From the NCBI RefSeq assembly GCF_021130785.1, contig NW_025777536.1, positions 29,996 through 93,995 on the forward strand: a stretch of 64,000 nt of DNA, given 5' to 3'. The notes under the pieces are model-generated. The model saw only the letters and a program-made list of their open reading frames with translations, was not told the DNA's origin and ran no database searches. Positions 35,163 through 47,000 of this stretch are shown piece by piece; position 1 is the first letter of the stretch, and each line of letters begins with the position of its first letter. The position numbers and the translations under genes are program-made. Source of the stretch: Homalodisca vitripennis. Its lineage: Eukaryota; Arthropoda; Insecta; Hemiptera; Cicadellidae.

Positions 35163-35529
35163 TTATATAATAATTGTCTCTTATTATTCATTCGTTAGCT
35201 CAATATTATAAGTAACAGTAAACTAAATTTAAAAATAACTATGTAATCGTCTTGAAATGTATTGTTAATATATATGGAAGTTAGGAAAGGAAAGGGGTAT
35301 AGTATTAAAAAGAAATGGAAAATTTAAATCTATTTATCAGCTCTTACGTAGGAAATGGTGAGAATTACATAATTTTTACCTATCATGAGTAGAGCTGCGT
35401 AATAGGTATAAACGGAGAATAATCATGTAATTAAGACATAAAAGAACTTATAATCAGATCAATTTACATGATAGATGTGGTGTAAAATAGTTTGGAAGGA
35501 TGATTAGTCTACACTACTGGGTTGGCCAC
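35163..35529. other. Intergenic DNA, nothing recognised
   Basis: AT-rich, continuing the sequence interrupted by the Ty3/gypsy insertion. Confidence 0.45.
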
Positions 35530-37050
35530 AGAGTATTTCCGTTTTTAAACTATTTTAAAAAGAGATTTTTAAAGCTGTAAGCATACATTTTTCTGGACCC
35601 GAGTATTGCTTGAGATAAGTTGATATACAATATTAAAGAACAGGCAATAAGTGTACTGTGGACGTTGGATTTCAAATCCAGCCGCAAGAGAAGTTCAGCT
35701 AATAATAAAACCGGATCTGGGCAACTGGGAAATGAGATTATAAGCGTAGAAGAGTCCATTGTTTCCTTGACAATGTATTGGTTTCTGAAGATTTTCCTGT
35801 CGCTTTAACAGTGAAGTATATCATAAAATGTGTAACAAGTGACGTAAATCCACTATGAGAACATTTAATATATATACTATATTACATTGTTTTTTAATTA
35901 TATGGTGATACCCATGAGCATATTTAATTAGCACTATATTGTACTCCAACAGTTTTTGAAATTTATAATCGTATAGCATCAGGATAAACAGACTGGTATC
36001 TTCACTTCCCCACGCTTACCCACTTTTTATACAGTGCTCTGAATTTACTTGTTATTGAATTGGATATAATAAAGCAACCGAATTATATTGTTATATAATT
36101 CAGATTTCAAATCATATCACTGACTTATGTGGTTAGGTAACATATTTTTTAGATGACGGTTATCATTGGAATTAACGCCTCCACCGCACTCTACTGCCAC
36201 TGCTACTCACCCACTAGATTGAAGTGGTGGTCAGTCACTTGAGTCTCAGGTCACGTGGTGCGGGGTAGAGAGAGTGGAGAGCTTTACAACCAGATGTAAG
36301 TGGAACATTTGCAAACTGAACTGTGGTTACATATTCTACACCTTTCAAGATCTATCACTTCTCTCAATGATGATTCATGCAGCGAAGTGATGGAGTATTT
36401 TATAGCTGCGCATGCAACAACATAATAGCTATAACTATTAATTACACATGTTTCTATTTTAAATATAACTCTTATAATCTAAAATTAAGTAAAATAAACT
36501 TCATGGGCTCATATAAGTATTTAAATTAAGTATTGTATTTAATTTTAAACATTAAGTATTTACAGTTTATACTCGAAATAACCAAGAACATCAAAACTTT
36601 GTTGGCATTTATAGTTTCTAATCTCATATCTACAATATCTGTTGCGTGAATTCTTCCTGTGGATTCATGCCAAGTATCTAATTACGATAAATGAGTTGAT
36701 ATGTCACATGTTAAAAAAACCACATGTTAGTAATCAATTTCTTTACATATTCAATTGGTGTAGGATTTTGTATTTACTATCTTGGTCAACAATAAGACCA
36801 ATGTAAACATGTTCGCTAACGCTCAGCCAAATCCCATCAAGTGGTATCCACTATCATTGAAATTGACATTTCATAGGTGGAAAAGAAGCTGTATTTAAAA
36901 TTTTAAGTTTTTGGGTCAGATAGTCAACATTTCTTGTGGTCAATTACGTAAAAAGGATTTTTTATCCCCTCCAGTGATAGGCTTGAAAAACGCTCAGTCA
37001 AAAATAAAACATCATCTAGTTCTACAACTGATTCTCCACAGCAAACCGGA
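35530..37050 (+). repeat. Diverged duplicated segment, uninterrupted copy (partner 56,960-61,590)
   Basis: Colinear with 56,960-57,668 plus 60,824-61,590. Shared blocks include GGCAACTGGGA, TTTTCCTGTC, AAATCCACTA, GATAAACAGACTGG, CCCACTAGATTGAAGTGGTG, GGTCAGTCACTTGA, CAGGTCACGTGGTGCGGG, AGTGATGGAGTATTTTATAG, TGAGTTGATATGTCAC, ATGTTCGCTAACGCTCAGCC and GATTTTTTATCCCCT. Substitutions and small indels are frequent, so the duplication is old. No coding sequence is recognised. This copy holds the empty site (TTGA, 36239-36242) of the transposon present in the other. Confidence 0.85.
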
Positions 37051-38611
37051 GCCATTAATGTAGCATTCTCGTAGCCCTAATATAGCAACGTTTGTGGTTA
37101 GTTATATGCCGCTTTTACATTAAATACGAGGCCACCTAGATGATGTAAGTGTAAAAATTTGTATTCAGAATAGGTTAAGCTGGTAGGCATTCCATCGAGG
37201 CGAATAAGCGATTTATCTCTGGTTTGGAATAAACTCTTTCCTTTACTTTATTTTTATTTAATTTATCCAATTCTCAGTTGATACTGTGATATAAAATAGT
37301 TTTTTTATATACGCAGTGGAGAATAAAAATATAAATAAAAGGACATTTCGTAGGCTATTCTAATATAATTATTGAATTTTAAACAAATACAATAAAACTT
37401 ATCGAAGCACATTTCTTCTTCATTATTTGGCGTGATTTAAATTACGTATGCTTAATATAAATGAGCATTGAAATAATTTTAAACTAAGATAAGAAAACAT
37501 AAACTTAGTTATACCACGATTGTACAGTATTGTAAAATTGAAGTCCGCAGTAAAATAAAGAACTTATTTGGCTTTTATATACATATTTACACGTATTTTG
37601 ATACCGATCATTAGAACTCAATAAAAAAAACTCAAAATACACAACAACAAAAACCGAGTTCACAATTGATCCATGAAACTTTTACAACTTACAAAATTGA
37701 AATAAAAGTTTATTTCAAATTCATATCCCAGGTTTATAATCGTAGTTTGATTTACATATAATTTTGAGGTGATTGTAAAAGTTTTTAGAAAAATTAAACT
37801 AGAACAATATTTATTGCAGTTTTTTATCATGTTTGGATTCAAATAATATTATCGTAACACCATTACTTCAAAAGAGGAATTGTTTCCCCTATTTTCTTAA
37901 TTTAAAACATGTGTTATTAACTATCTTGTAGTAAAGTTGTACCGTTTGACGATAACACATGGGGTGGTGGCTTCTGAGGTCGTAGTAATAAATACTCGAA
38001 TTGCAAAGTTTACTTATAAGTTCAGTTTAATTATTAAAACTTACAAGCACCACTTTTAGATGGTAAAGGAAAAGTATGTAATGCCACGTTGCTGCCATTT
38101 AGAATATAATAACTAAAAATGCATATCTTCCAGGTGGGCCTAAAATATCCATTGTTCTATGGAATTATGCCTACGATGTTCTATTTTATAAAACATAAGA
38201 TTTTACTTCCCTTCGCAATGTGTAGACTCACAACCCGGGTGTGGGCGTCTTGGCACGAGACAATGGCGCTGTAGTCTAAGAAGGGTTATGTCTAGTCGGT
38301 GGTTACTAGACGATGAGTAGAAGTTAAAAAACTGGTAGCCATCTACTCAAATAATATGTGCCCTGTGAGCCGTGAGACACGTGGGACACGTAAACTCGCC
38401 TAAAACAAATTCGCGACGGTATTAGCCATTTAATGATACAAATTATTATTTATAAAAACGTTTTCGCCATAAGGATGACGCCACAACTTTTATCTATCTC
38501 AATCAAGCAAATAAAAGATCTTCAAGGGTACGTTACTTTACTATTTACAACTTTATTTTACGTTACATTCATTTTTATACGTTTGGCATCAAAGGGTTAA
38601 TTTAATAATAC
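37051..38611. other. Intergenic DNA, nothing recognised
   Basis: Mostly AT-rich; a GC-richer patch at 38,225-38,420 has no recognisable motif. Confidence 0.4.
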
Positions 38612-38840
38612 GAAAAGATAAATTTTACTTACGGACAAAGCGCGCGAGGTCTGCTCGGTCACAATAGTTGGGCTGCTACCAAGGGTTAGAAGAAAATATT
38701 CATACGCGTGCCAATTAGGTAGTTACTCCGCCCAATAATTTAGTTACGGAACATTGGATAAAAATAATGTTAAATTATACTGGCTGACTAGGTTGCGAAA
38801 TTTACATTATATGAAAATTAATTAACTAATTTACGGTACA
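38612..38840 (-). repeat. 229-bp direct repeat, left copy (LTR-like)
   Basis: Repeats 43847-44075 with five substitutions and no indel (about 2.2 percent). On the minus strand it begins TGTACCG and is preceded by ACGGGGGGGATATTC, which looks like a polypurine tract. That makes it the 3' LTR of the gag-protease unit. Its other end (CTTTTC) does not show the usual CA, and no target duplication flanks the pair. Confidence 0.8.
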
Positions 38841-39787
38841 GAATATCCCCCCCGTTTTGAGTTCGCAACCTAGTTAGTCACTTTACTTTAAACATACGAG
38901 TATTATAAATAACAAACTTAATTCAACCTTTTATTCCTTACATAAATTCAAATTCAACCATAATAATATGATAGCGCGGGGTTTCAAGAGTTTCCTATGA
39001 AATCCGCTAGATCGCATACCAATGCAGTTATCCCGGCATCTGATTCCTTTATCTACTCGCTTAGGGACCAAAAATAGAAAATCGATTTAGGCAAACTATT
39101 TCCATGCAGTGCACGTTGCAGCGTTTTAGAATTTGCGGGTCGTTGCGAGAATAAGGGCATTTAAGGTGATTACATAGTAAAGAAGTATAGTGTAGTGTTT
39201 TGTTATATAGGCGCCACATTCATACTTCTTTTTTGCATTCATACCAGTGTTTTGTGTATAGTGTTTTGCCGTTAAATACCCTGAGACTTGCAGACAAGTT
39301 ACCAATATGGATCGAATACGGATGGAATGAAACGTCCCCTCACGAGAAGATAAGTATTACATTTCTTATTAATACTGCATTACTCTTAATATATATTTAC
39401 ATACAACACCCTATACATCTTACATCTACCTGAATTAGAACACTTCAAATATATCCACAAAATTCAAACTTCAATATTTTGACATACGTACAAGAGACAG
39501 ACACAACTTTTCATATTTATTACCTTTATTATAAACAGTCAGGATCAACTCTGTCTTATTTATTTATACAAAGTCTATTTGCAAATTATTTTTATATATT
39601 TTATTTCCATTAAAACATTCGTTTAGAATTCACCAAACAATTAACTTCCTGGATTTTATGTTATATTTTAAATTTGGCAGCAAGTGGTTTCTTAAGCTAG
39701 GGATGCTACAATTTGTTTTTTATATAGAACATGTCTTATTTTAACTTTATATCCACAATATGAACTTTTTTTACATTCAAAACATTT

Positions 39788-40116
39788 TCAGTGTGTTGTA
39801 CAATAATAGTTTATTTTCTCATCACAATTGGATTTAAAATAACATGAATCTCCATCAAGATCTAAAATTAATTTACTATTAGTTATAAATGGGTTTCCTA
39901 ATACAATGTCCAATTTTAAATTATCCAGTACAATAAATTTTACTTTCCAACAAAATTTAGAAATTTTTATTTTATCATAACAGTAACCAAAACATTTTAT
40001 TTCAGTGTTATTTGCAGCAAACGTTCTATCATCTGACTTAATTAATTTAGAAACATTTTTATTCAACAATAGGCTATCATAAAATTCTTTACTCATTATA
40101 TCTCTTGTAGCACCAG
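39788..40116 (-). CDS. Retropepsin-like aspartic protease
   Basis: The frame opens with VDTGATRDIMSKEFYDSLL, carrying the active-site Asp-Thr-Gly, and ends with DIVLGNPFI, the position of the family's LGxDFL flap/hydrophobic motif. In between is FAANNTEIKCFGYC. Roughly 110 residues is the normal size of a retroviral-type protease. It lies directly after gag in a different frame (a TAG precedes the VDTG in its own frame), so expression would need frameshifting, or an indel separates them. It would cleave Gag in the particle. No RT follows. Confidence 0.75.
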
Positions 40117-40119
40117 TAT

Positions 40120-41242
40120 CTACCTACTTTTTCTAAGTTCAACATGTGGTGGATACATGTTGTTAACATATGTCTTACTTAATTTGTCCCTTAAGTTATC
40201 ATTAAAGGTTATGTTATTACTAGCTATACACAATTTTTCCAAATCTGTAAAACAAATGGGATTGTCTTCAAAAATTAACTTATTTCTATCTGTAGGCTTA
40301 ATACCTCTTTTTATACAAGTTACCAAGTCCTGTTCACTTATGTTACACAATAAAACTTGATTGAGCTCTTTGATATCATAGATGTATTCATACAGTGGCT
40401 CATCAAACCTTTGTGGCCTATAAACTAAATCTAGTCTAAGTCTTTCAATGAGGCCTACAGGGATAAAAGCACTAATTAATTCCCTGTGTAGATAGTTGAC
40501 ATTAGGCATGACAGACTTACACTGTATTATTTTGGCTAAAAGTGGACCTCTTGCATAACATGGTAACAATGCTAAAATTTCATTTTCTGATAGGCTAGTT
40601 TTACATTTTAGTTTTAACCAAGCTTTCAAAAAGTTTATTAGCTCAGGTACTATTAAACCATTTGTTACTGTAACATTTTGTAAATAATGTTCTACAGGGT
40701 TGTTTAACTTATTAAACGTATTTAAACTAGACATAGGTTGACTAATACCATTATTGTTTGCATTATAATTAGGCATTATAGGCAAAGTGGGGATACTGGC
40801 AGTAGGCTGTGATATTGTTGGTGGCTGTACAGATGTAGGGCCTATTTGTTCTTTCACTGCCTGTTCCATAGCCTCATCTTGTTCTAAAGATTCATTTAAA
40901 CTGGCTTCTAATACTTTAAGCTGTTCTAGGTTCACTTTAGGTAGCAAGTTTTTAGCCAAGTGTTGTTCAACATTTACTAGCCTACACTTTAAAGCTGATA
41001 AATTTTCACTTTGTACAGTACTTAGTTCTAGCTGGTTGCCTAAAAATAAACGGTTCATTAAATGTTTACATTTTTCTTGAAATTTAGTGATTTCTAAAGG
41101 TGAACTATCACTGTTCAATTCACTGCACCCATGTTCAAATAAAATCACTTTTTCACTAAGAAGTTGTACTTCCTGATTGTGATCTATTTTTAATAGGCTA
41201 CTTGCAGTAGGTAAAATATTGTTTCTCAAACACTGTCTTAAG
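40120..41242 (-). CDS. Gag-like capsid protein, 5' end truncated
   Basis: An open frame of about 370 codons with no ATG near its start; it stays open upstream to the transposon junction at about 41,243. The N-terminal half has coiled-coil-like Leu/Glu/Gln-rich sequence (LEQLKVLEASLNESLEQDEA), followed by a Pro/Ser/Asn-rich linker. The C-terminal half has the capsid-like segment FLKAWLKLKCKT, then LIERLRLDLVYRPQRFDEPL and EYIYDIKELNQVLL, typical of LTR-retrotransposon Gag. No CCHC zinc knuckle is present. Being followed by a retropepsin supports a Gag identity. It is well preserved, which is unusual for an RT-less element. Confidence 0.72.
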
Positions 41243-41243
41243 T

Positions 41244-43842
41244 TAACGATGTACGCCCTATCCCGCCAATGTTAAATTGGACAATTTTGGGTACCATTTA
41301 AAAACAAACTATAAATAGTAGAGCAATGAAATTTTTTCCTGTCATAATTTATATATGTATCTAAAATGTTAACCTATTACTAATTCAAAATATTAATTAT
41401 TTTTTGTAAAAGAATTTGTTTTAATAACTTTAAAAAAAATTTCACTTTTATAAAATTTATATATTTTTTATTAATAACTGTGGACTAATTTGGTATAAAA
41501 ACTAGGTTAAAATTGTTTGAAATTGTATCCAGTAACTCTGTAAAAAATCAGGTAAATCAAACTATTAGTTTTAGGAAAAAATGGTACCTACCTATAAAAA
41601 AAGTTGATTTTTCGCTAGAGGCAAAAAACTGTCTTTATGTGGTTCCTTATAAACTAAAAGTTTCCTGCACCATATTGCACAGTTGATTCATCTTCTTTGT
41701 CTTCTTTGTTCCTTTTTAGGTTTCTTTTGGCTTTCCTCTTGGTCTTACTGTTAATTTTATTGGCATATTTAGCCTCCAAAATCCTTATTTGGTCGATATG
41801 TTGTAGGCCTATAACACAGTTTCTACCAGCTTCATTGCAAAGTTTCTGTAACACTTGAACTTTTCCTAGGGCTCCTGTATTGAATGTTATTATGGCATCC
41901 CATACACCTACTTTTAGTGTAGATAAGGTTACAAAATTGTTTTTTGGTATTCTGGTCCAAATCACGTTATTTAACGATTCGTTGCAGTTTTGGGTTCGGC
42001 CATGAACACATTTTTTCAATAATTCTGATGATGTGAGGTCTCGAAATATAGGTTTTATTACATTCATCACAGCTTCTGGTACATTGTGCTTGTGGTTGTA
42101 CCTTTCACCAGTAATTTTTGACCTTTGGTATTTGCACCAGGACTGTACGCCCTTTGGACACAGTTCATGTTGCGGTAGGTCGTCAGTGGAGATCTTGTGA
42201 AAGTAAGTGGCCCAAACTGCTGTTCTCATATTTTCTACACTATCAGTGTTGTCTCGAATAGCCTTACCATAGTACACTTGTAAGCTATCAATCACCTGAT
42301 CTGTCAATCTTCCTTTTCCACCCAGAGGTTTTCCGTCCAATAACTTCTCACCTCGCATTTTTGTCTTGAGCCTTCGCAATCTACTCCCCATTCTTTTTTG
42401 TATGTGTCCAACACATTCCAATTTGCTTATTATTACATCGTCACCATATGGTTTAGACTCAATAACAGACTGAAAAGCACTACTATCACCATCACCCAAA
42501 TATTTTACATAGCGTAATCCTCGAGTATGGGACCTTTCAAAAACTTGTTTTGCTCCAGCTACCTCCATGGCACCACTAGAACCCTCAAAATTCTTGGTAC
42601 ATTGTTCATCATGTGTATCAGACAATCTCTTTTTGATACTACAGCAACAGTATTTAGATAAACAAACAGCATCTAATACCTTGCCAGTGTCTATACTTGT
42701 AACGGTAAACACGCCATTCAGTGATTTATGCCCTCGTTTCTGCCATGTCCCATCGAAACATGCAGCTATATTTTTGGTCATCGTCATTTTCTGCTATTGC
42801 TTCACGAGCAGCTTCAATCATTATATTTTCCGCTACTTCTTTAATTGAATCACTAATTATTTTATTATATTTCTGAAATCTGGTAGGTGGTCGTGGCAGG
42901 TCCATTACAGCGCACAATGTTTCCGCTGCTGCTTTAACCTTTTCCTATAGAACGATGGGCATAAACACAGCGCACATTGATGTCAAATAAATTTTTTGGT
43001 GTTATCTAACTACTGTAAAAAGGCTTTTCAGATCCACAGATACTGCATAACAAAACCAACATAACAGATAGACCTTTCCTATTTATAGGTTTCTCAACTA
43101 TTTCAACACAATTTGTGCCATCACATTCACTGCATTTTACAAATAATGATAGGTTATTGTTCAAACACCTCCAAGTCAATAATGAAATTCCCTTTGGTAT
43201 TTTTACCTGGTAGGTAATCACATTTATTGCCACACAGTTTCACATATCGAAGCTTATTCTCAGAAGCAGAAAGATCAAAACATCTTACCTCACCATCATC
43301 AGGAGAACTAGGCCTAGAGCCTACATTTGAGACAGGGTTAGAAACTGGAGAACTACTAACATTGGATATGTTAGGTGTTGTTGTTGATTTTGATTGTGAA
43401 TCAAACTGGTTACCTTTATACTTATTTCTTCCAAACTTTCTTATTCTAGGCATTGTAAATACACTAAACACTGCAGTTAGCTCACTAAATACAAACACTG
43501 TTTATGTAAACAAACAATATTACAAAAGTATTGTCACTTGAACAATCAGCTGTTCTAAATAATGCTGACAGATGGAATAGACAGACAAATCTAAAGGCTA
43601 CAGAATACAACTGTTCACCTGTCTTACAGCTTACTATATAAAATCATGCTACTGGGCTCTTAGTGCATACTCGAAAAGTAGAATAATTGTCACTGACTGA
43701 ACAATGTATTTCTATTTTTCCTAGCTTATTATTTGACTAATGTATATGTATTATATATCAAATTGTTCAGAAAAACACGGAGAAATTTTATAGGAAAATA
43801 AAAAAAATGTTCAAAAATTCGATTATTTGTGTACATGGTTAC
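41244..43842 (-). mobile_element. Mutator/Kolobok-like DNA transposon B, nested in the gag-protease unit
   Basis: A 2.6-kb block carrying a single transposase on the minus strand. Candidate ends are short inverted repeats: GATGTACGC after TTAA at 41243-41246, and the reverse complement of CCATGTACAC just before TTAC at about 43839-43842. The TTAA/TTAC flanks fit the 4-bp TTAA-type target duplication of Kolobok elements rather than the 8-11 bp of classic Mutators. The gag frame stops exactly at the left junction, supporting insertion. Ends are less certain than for element A. Confidence 0.6.
41654..43453 (-). pseudogene. Mutator-like transposase B
   Basis: Begins MPRIRKFGRNKYKGNQ (basic N-terminus). 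A zinc-binding-like region has CSECDGTNC and LCSICGSEK, followed by VRCVYAHRSIGKG and CAVMDLPRPP. The DDE core is then continuous from about 42,787: first Asp in CFDGTWQKRGH, second in LGDGDSSAF, the CxxH signature in LECVGHIQKRMG, and Glu in GRTQNCNESLNN. The C-terminus is Lys/Arg-rich and ends YGAGNF. This is the insect Mutator-like transposase domain. There are one or two frame changes (about 43,170-43,230 and 42,730-42,790) and a stop near 42,947; a 377-codon core frame is intact. Possibly functional until recently. Confidence 0.85.
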
Positions 43843-43846
43843 CTTA

Positions 43847-44075
43847 GAAAAGATAAATTTTACTTATGGACAAAGCGCGCGAGGTCTGTTCGGTCACAAT
43901 AGTTGGACTGCTACCAAGGGTTAGAAGAAAATATTCATACGCGTGCCAATTAGGTAGTTACTCCGCCCAATAATTTAGTTCCGGAACATTGGATAAAAAT
44001 AATATTAAATTATACTGGCTGACTAGGTTGCGAAATTTACATTATATGAAAATTAATTAACTAATTTACGGTACA
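43847..44075 (-). repeat. 229-bp direct repeat, right copy (LTR-like, 5')
   Basis: Partner of 38612-38840 with five substitutions, four of them transitions. On the element strand it starts TGTACCG and its inner end abuts the nested transposon within about 5 bp, so no intact primer-binding site is visible downstream of it. Confidence 0.8.
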
Positions 44076-44082
44076 AAGTATA

Positions 44083-47000
44083 TAACTGGAGTGGTTGAAA
44101 ATATTTCGTCTGTCTGTCTATCCACACAATGTTTCAAGAATGAACTATCAAATAAAATAAATTTTGCATGAAGCTGCATCAGAGAAGAATCACTAGACAC
44201 AATGTCTCACCGTAAGATTAGACTGAGCGTTAGCAAACAGTTATACATTAGTTTTATATCCCTAACGCTGTCGACAGAACGGTTCTTTTCGTTGGTTATT
44301 TACTTGCCAGCTAAACCTATAATGAGTATACCAAAATGCAATATGTGCTTAAAATTGGGACAATCCAATGTATGTCCAGGAACGAGGCATTTTTCTAACT
44401 CTAAATTTATAGATGTGTGGATAAAAACGTTTAGTCGTAGGTCTAGTTTACAGTGGAGGATGACTGTTAGCCATGTTAAATAATCAAGTTTTTTAGGACT
44501 AGTAAAATAAAAAGTTCCATAACTTCTTGTCCTAAGTGAACAATACATGATGATCGCAACATGATAATCACATAATAGATAGAACGGGCGCGGTTATGGA
44601 GTTTATGGATCATATTTTTATCACATCGAGTTTTATCGAGTGAGATTTATAAACAGATTTGTATTACATCTAACGTAATGGAAGTATGTTTTTTCACTAC
44701 AAATGTTTAAATCAACACCTAATCAAAAAATCGGTATAAAAATAAACATATAGGAATACTGACGAATATGCTGGAAATATTATAACTTGGTATTAGAATT
44801 CCCTCTTTTCATATAGTCTTTTAGCATAGTTGTCATGGGAATCATCCACAAACAAATGTGTTAAGATTTGCTTCTCATTATTTTGTATAAATATGAGATT
44901 CTTCCACAAGTACAGATAGAACATGGGGCCTTATCGTACTTCTAACCTATTGTATATTTCACTGAGATGGTACTGTCTACCTTACGAATATGCCACTTAA
45001 TGTAAACACCAGTAGCATTCTAAATGAGCTTTATAAAACTACCAGACTAATACAAAGTTGTCAGACACTTCCTTGATTAGAGGTAACTCTAAGTATGGCA
45101 CTGTGGGGCCAAACTAGGACATGGAAGCACTATGTAATTAACGAAACTTCTAATAGTCTCTCATTTATGTGAAATAAAGTTTCCATCAATACAGATGTTA
45201 AACTAAAACACACGGAGGATGAACTAATCCATACATATTTCTCTTAAACACCTGATTTTGTATTACGTAACTGTTTCTGCCATTATTCTCAAAGTGGCAT
45301 TTGCAAGTTAACACTTCAATATTTCTAATGTTGATAGAACATAATAGTAAAACATTTATAATAAAGATGGAATCCAAAACCGTAAGTTACAAGCAATGAA
45401 TTCAATTTACCTGCCTCACATTACTTATACTTGCACTTTAGTGAGAAAGTAATGCTTTGTTATCATGACAATATTTCTACTATATAAGTAATCTATTTGG
45501 GATACATCGATCTTCCAGGGAAATATCACGATCGTTTACTAAGCTTCTATTCGTGAGTTTAATGAAAGTCGTTTCAAAAATTAAGAATCTCCGCATCCCA
45601 TACCGTCCTCTGGTGTATACTAAACATTTTAAAAGTCCAGTAGAGAAATACCCGGTCCAAGAATTAGGTCTTATCCACAGATCTCGTTATCCCCCAGCAT
45701 ATTTACTATAATCTATACCTGATTCAGCTTAGCTGCCGTATTATCCTCGATAGATTTCGATCTACCTGGAGCTCGGAACGTACTATACGAAACAAATAAA
45801 TTGTATGAGCTGTACTCCAGATTTATTGAAATGCATTCGATAATTTAGAAGTGCAGCTCATGCACCATTGTATGCAAAGCGTCTTTGTCAACATACATTC
45901 AACAATAAGTAATTAAATTACTCTCTATGCTATGTTTCCAACCTCTACTATTGTTACGAAGGAGACATAAGATAGTTACCATCATCATATGTCCCTTATT
46001 TACATACTTACGCTAACGCAGTTATTATAGTTAAATAAAACAATTCTTCCAGACATTTTCCGCTGTTCATTGATACAAAAAGTCAGTAACACATGTAACA
46101 ACGAACAAATCAATGGTATCATCTTTCATTTTTTGAAGTAATTAAGAAGTTTTCTGCAAAACTATCAATGCTTATTAAGTCTCAAAACAAAGTAACACTT
46201 CAGATCCAGGTAAAAAGTCTGAAACACCTTGAAATAAAAAGGGGTTCCATTCACGAATGCCAGTAGTTTATAGTGTTTACCGAAATTATATAGGGAAGCT
46301 TACACCAATATGCGAAATGAGGTAAAACCATATTTTTGTATACTAAAAGAATACCTGTACATCTTGAAGACTGATTCTTTTACTAATAATATGACTTATA
46401 AATTAGTAAAGGTTTATATATACTCTCAGGCCTTTTATTTATGAGTTTTTATTCATTTGAAACGTTTAACTCGGATTCCATGAATATACAAAGGAAAATT
46501 ATTGCAAATCGGTTTAAATCTTAAACATGATGTAAATCTGTTTGTGACAGGTGTCATAGCTAACAAAACTCGGTTGCTTAAGGTTCATATGTTGACACAT
46601 ACGTTATTGAAAATGGCCCTAGACATGGGGTCAAATACCTTACAAATATAAGTTTTTTAAGAAATGCTTTAATGTGATGTAAACAGGAAAACTTAAGTTA
46701 TAGTTACGTTTTGGTTTTACATCACCGTTTTGAGACTCGATGACTCTAAAAGGTATTTTTGTGTTCATAACCTATTTAATAATAAAATAACATGAGTACA
46801 ACAAGAGGCCCCACGTAGCATCCATGAATGGATCGACGTTTTATCATTTTAAATCGTATTACTAGAGGTTGAAGAGATGGAGTTTCGAAAGAAGTTTATC
46901 TCTAATCTCTTTGAGTTATCTTAAAATAGTATAGTTCATGCAAACTGGTATACATATATATAGAATTTTTTTTAAATACTCGGCTAAACGCTTAACTAAT

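Larger units (their letters stand above)
38612..44075 (-). mobile_element. Gag-protease LTR-like element without RT, interrupted by a DNA transposon
   Basis: Two 229-bp direct repeats enclose, on the minus strand, a gag-like ORF and a retropepsin but no RT, RNase H or integrase. The 950 bp between the protease and the 3' repeat contain no recognisable coding sequence. A Mutator/Kolobok-like transposon (41,244-43,842) sits between the 5' repeat and gag. Possible readings are a non-autonomous gag-pro retrotransposon mobilised in trans, or a deletion derivative. Absence of a clear primer-binding site and of flanking target duplication keeps the classification open. Confidence 0.6.

Noticed and set aside
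39195..39230. Second primer-binding site (TGGCGCC on the minus strand)
   Set aside because: Only about 7 nt match, and it lies far from the LTR-like repeat on the wrong side for the gag orientation.
40157..41080. Plus-strand open frames over the gag-like gene
   Set aside because: Antisense shadows without motifs; the minus strand has the long capsid-like frame.
38612..44075. Assembly duplication as the origin of the 229-bp repeats
   Set aside because: The copies carry five substitutions and no indels, which looks like real divergence rather than a duplicated contig end.
44202..44483. 93-codon plus-strand open frame
   Set aside because: No recognisable domain, repeat support or splice context.
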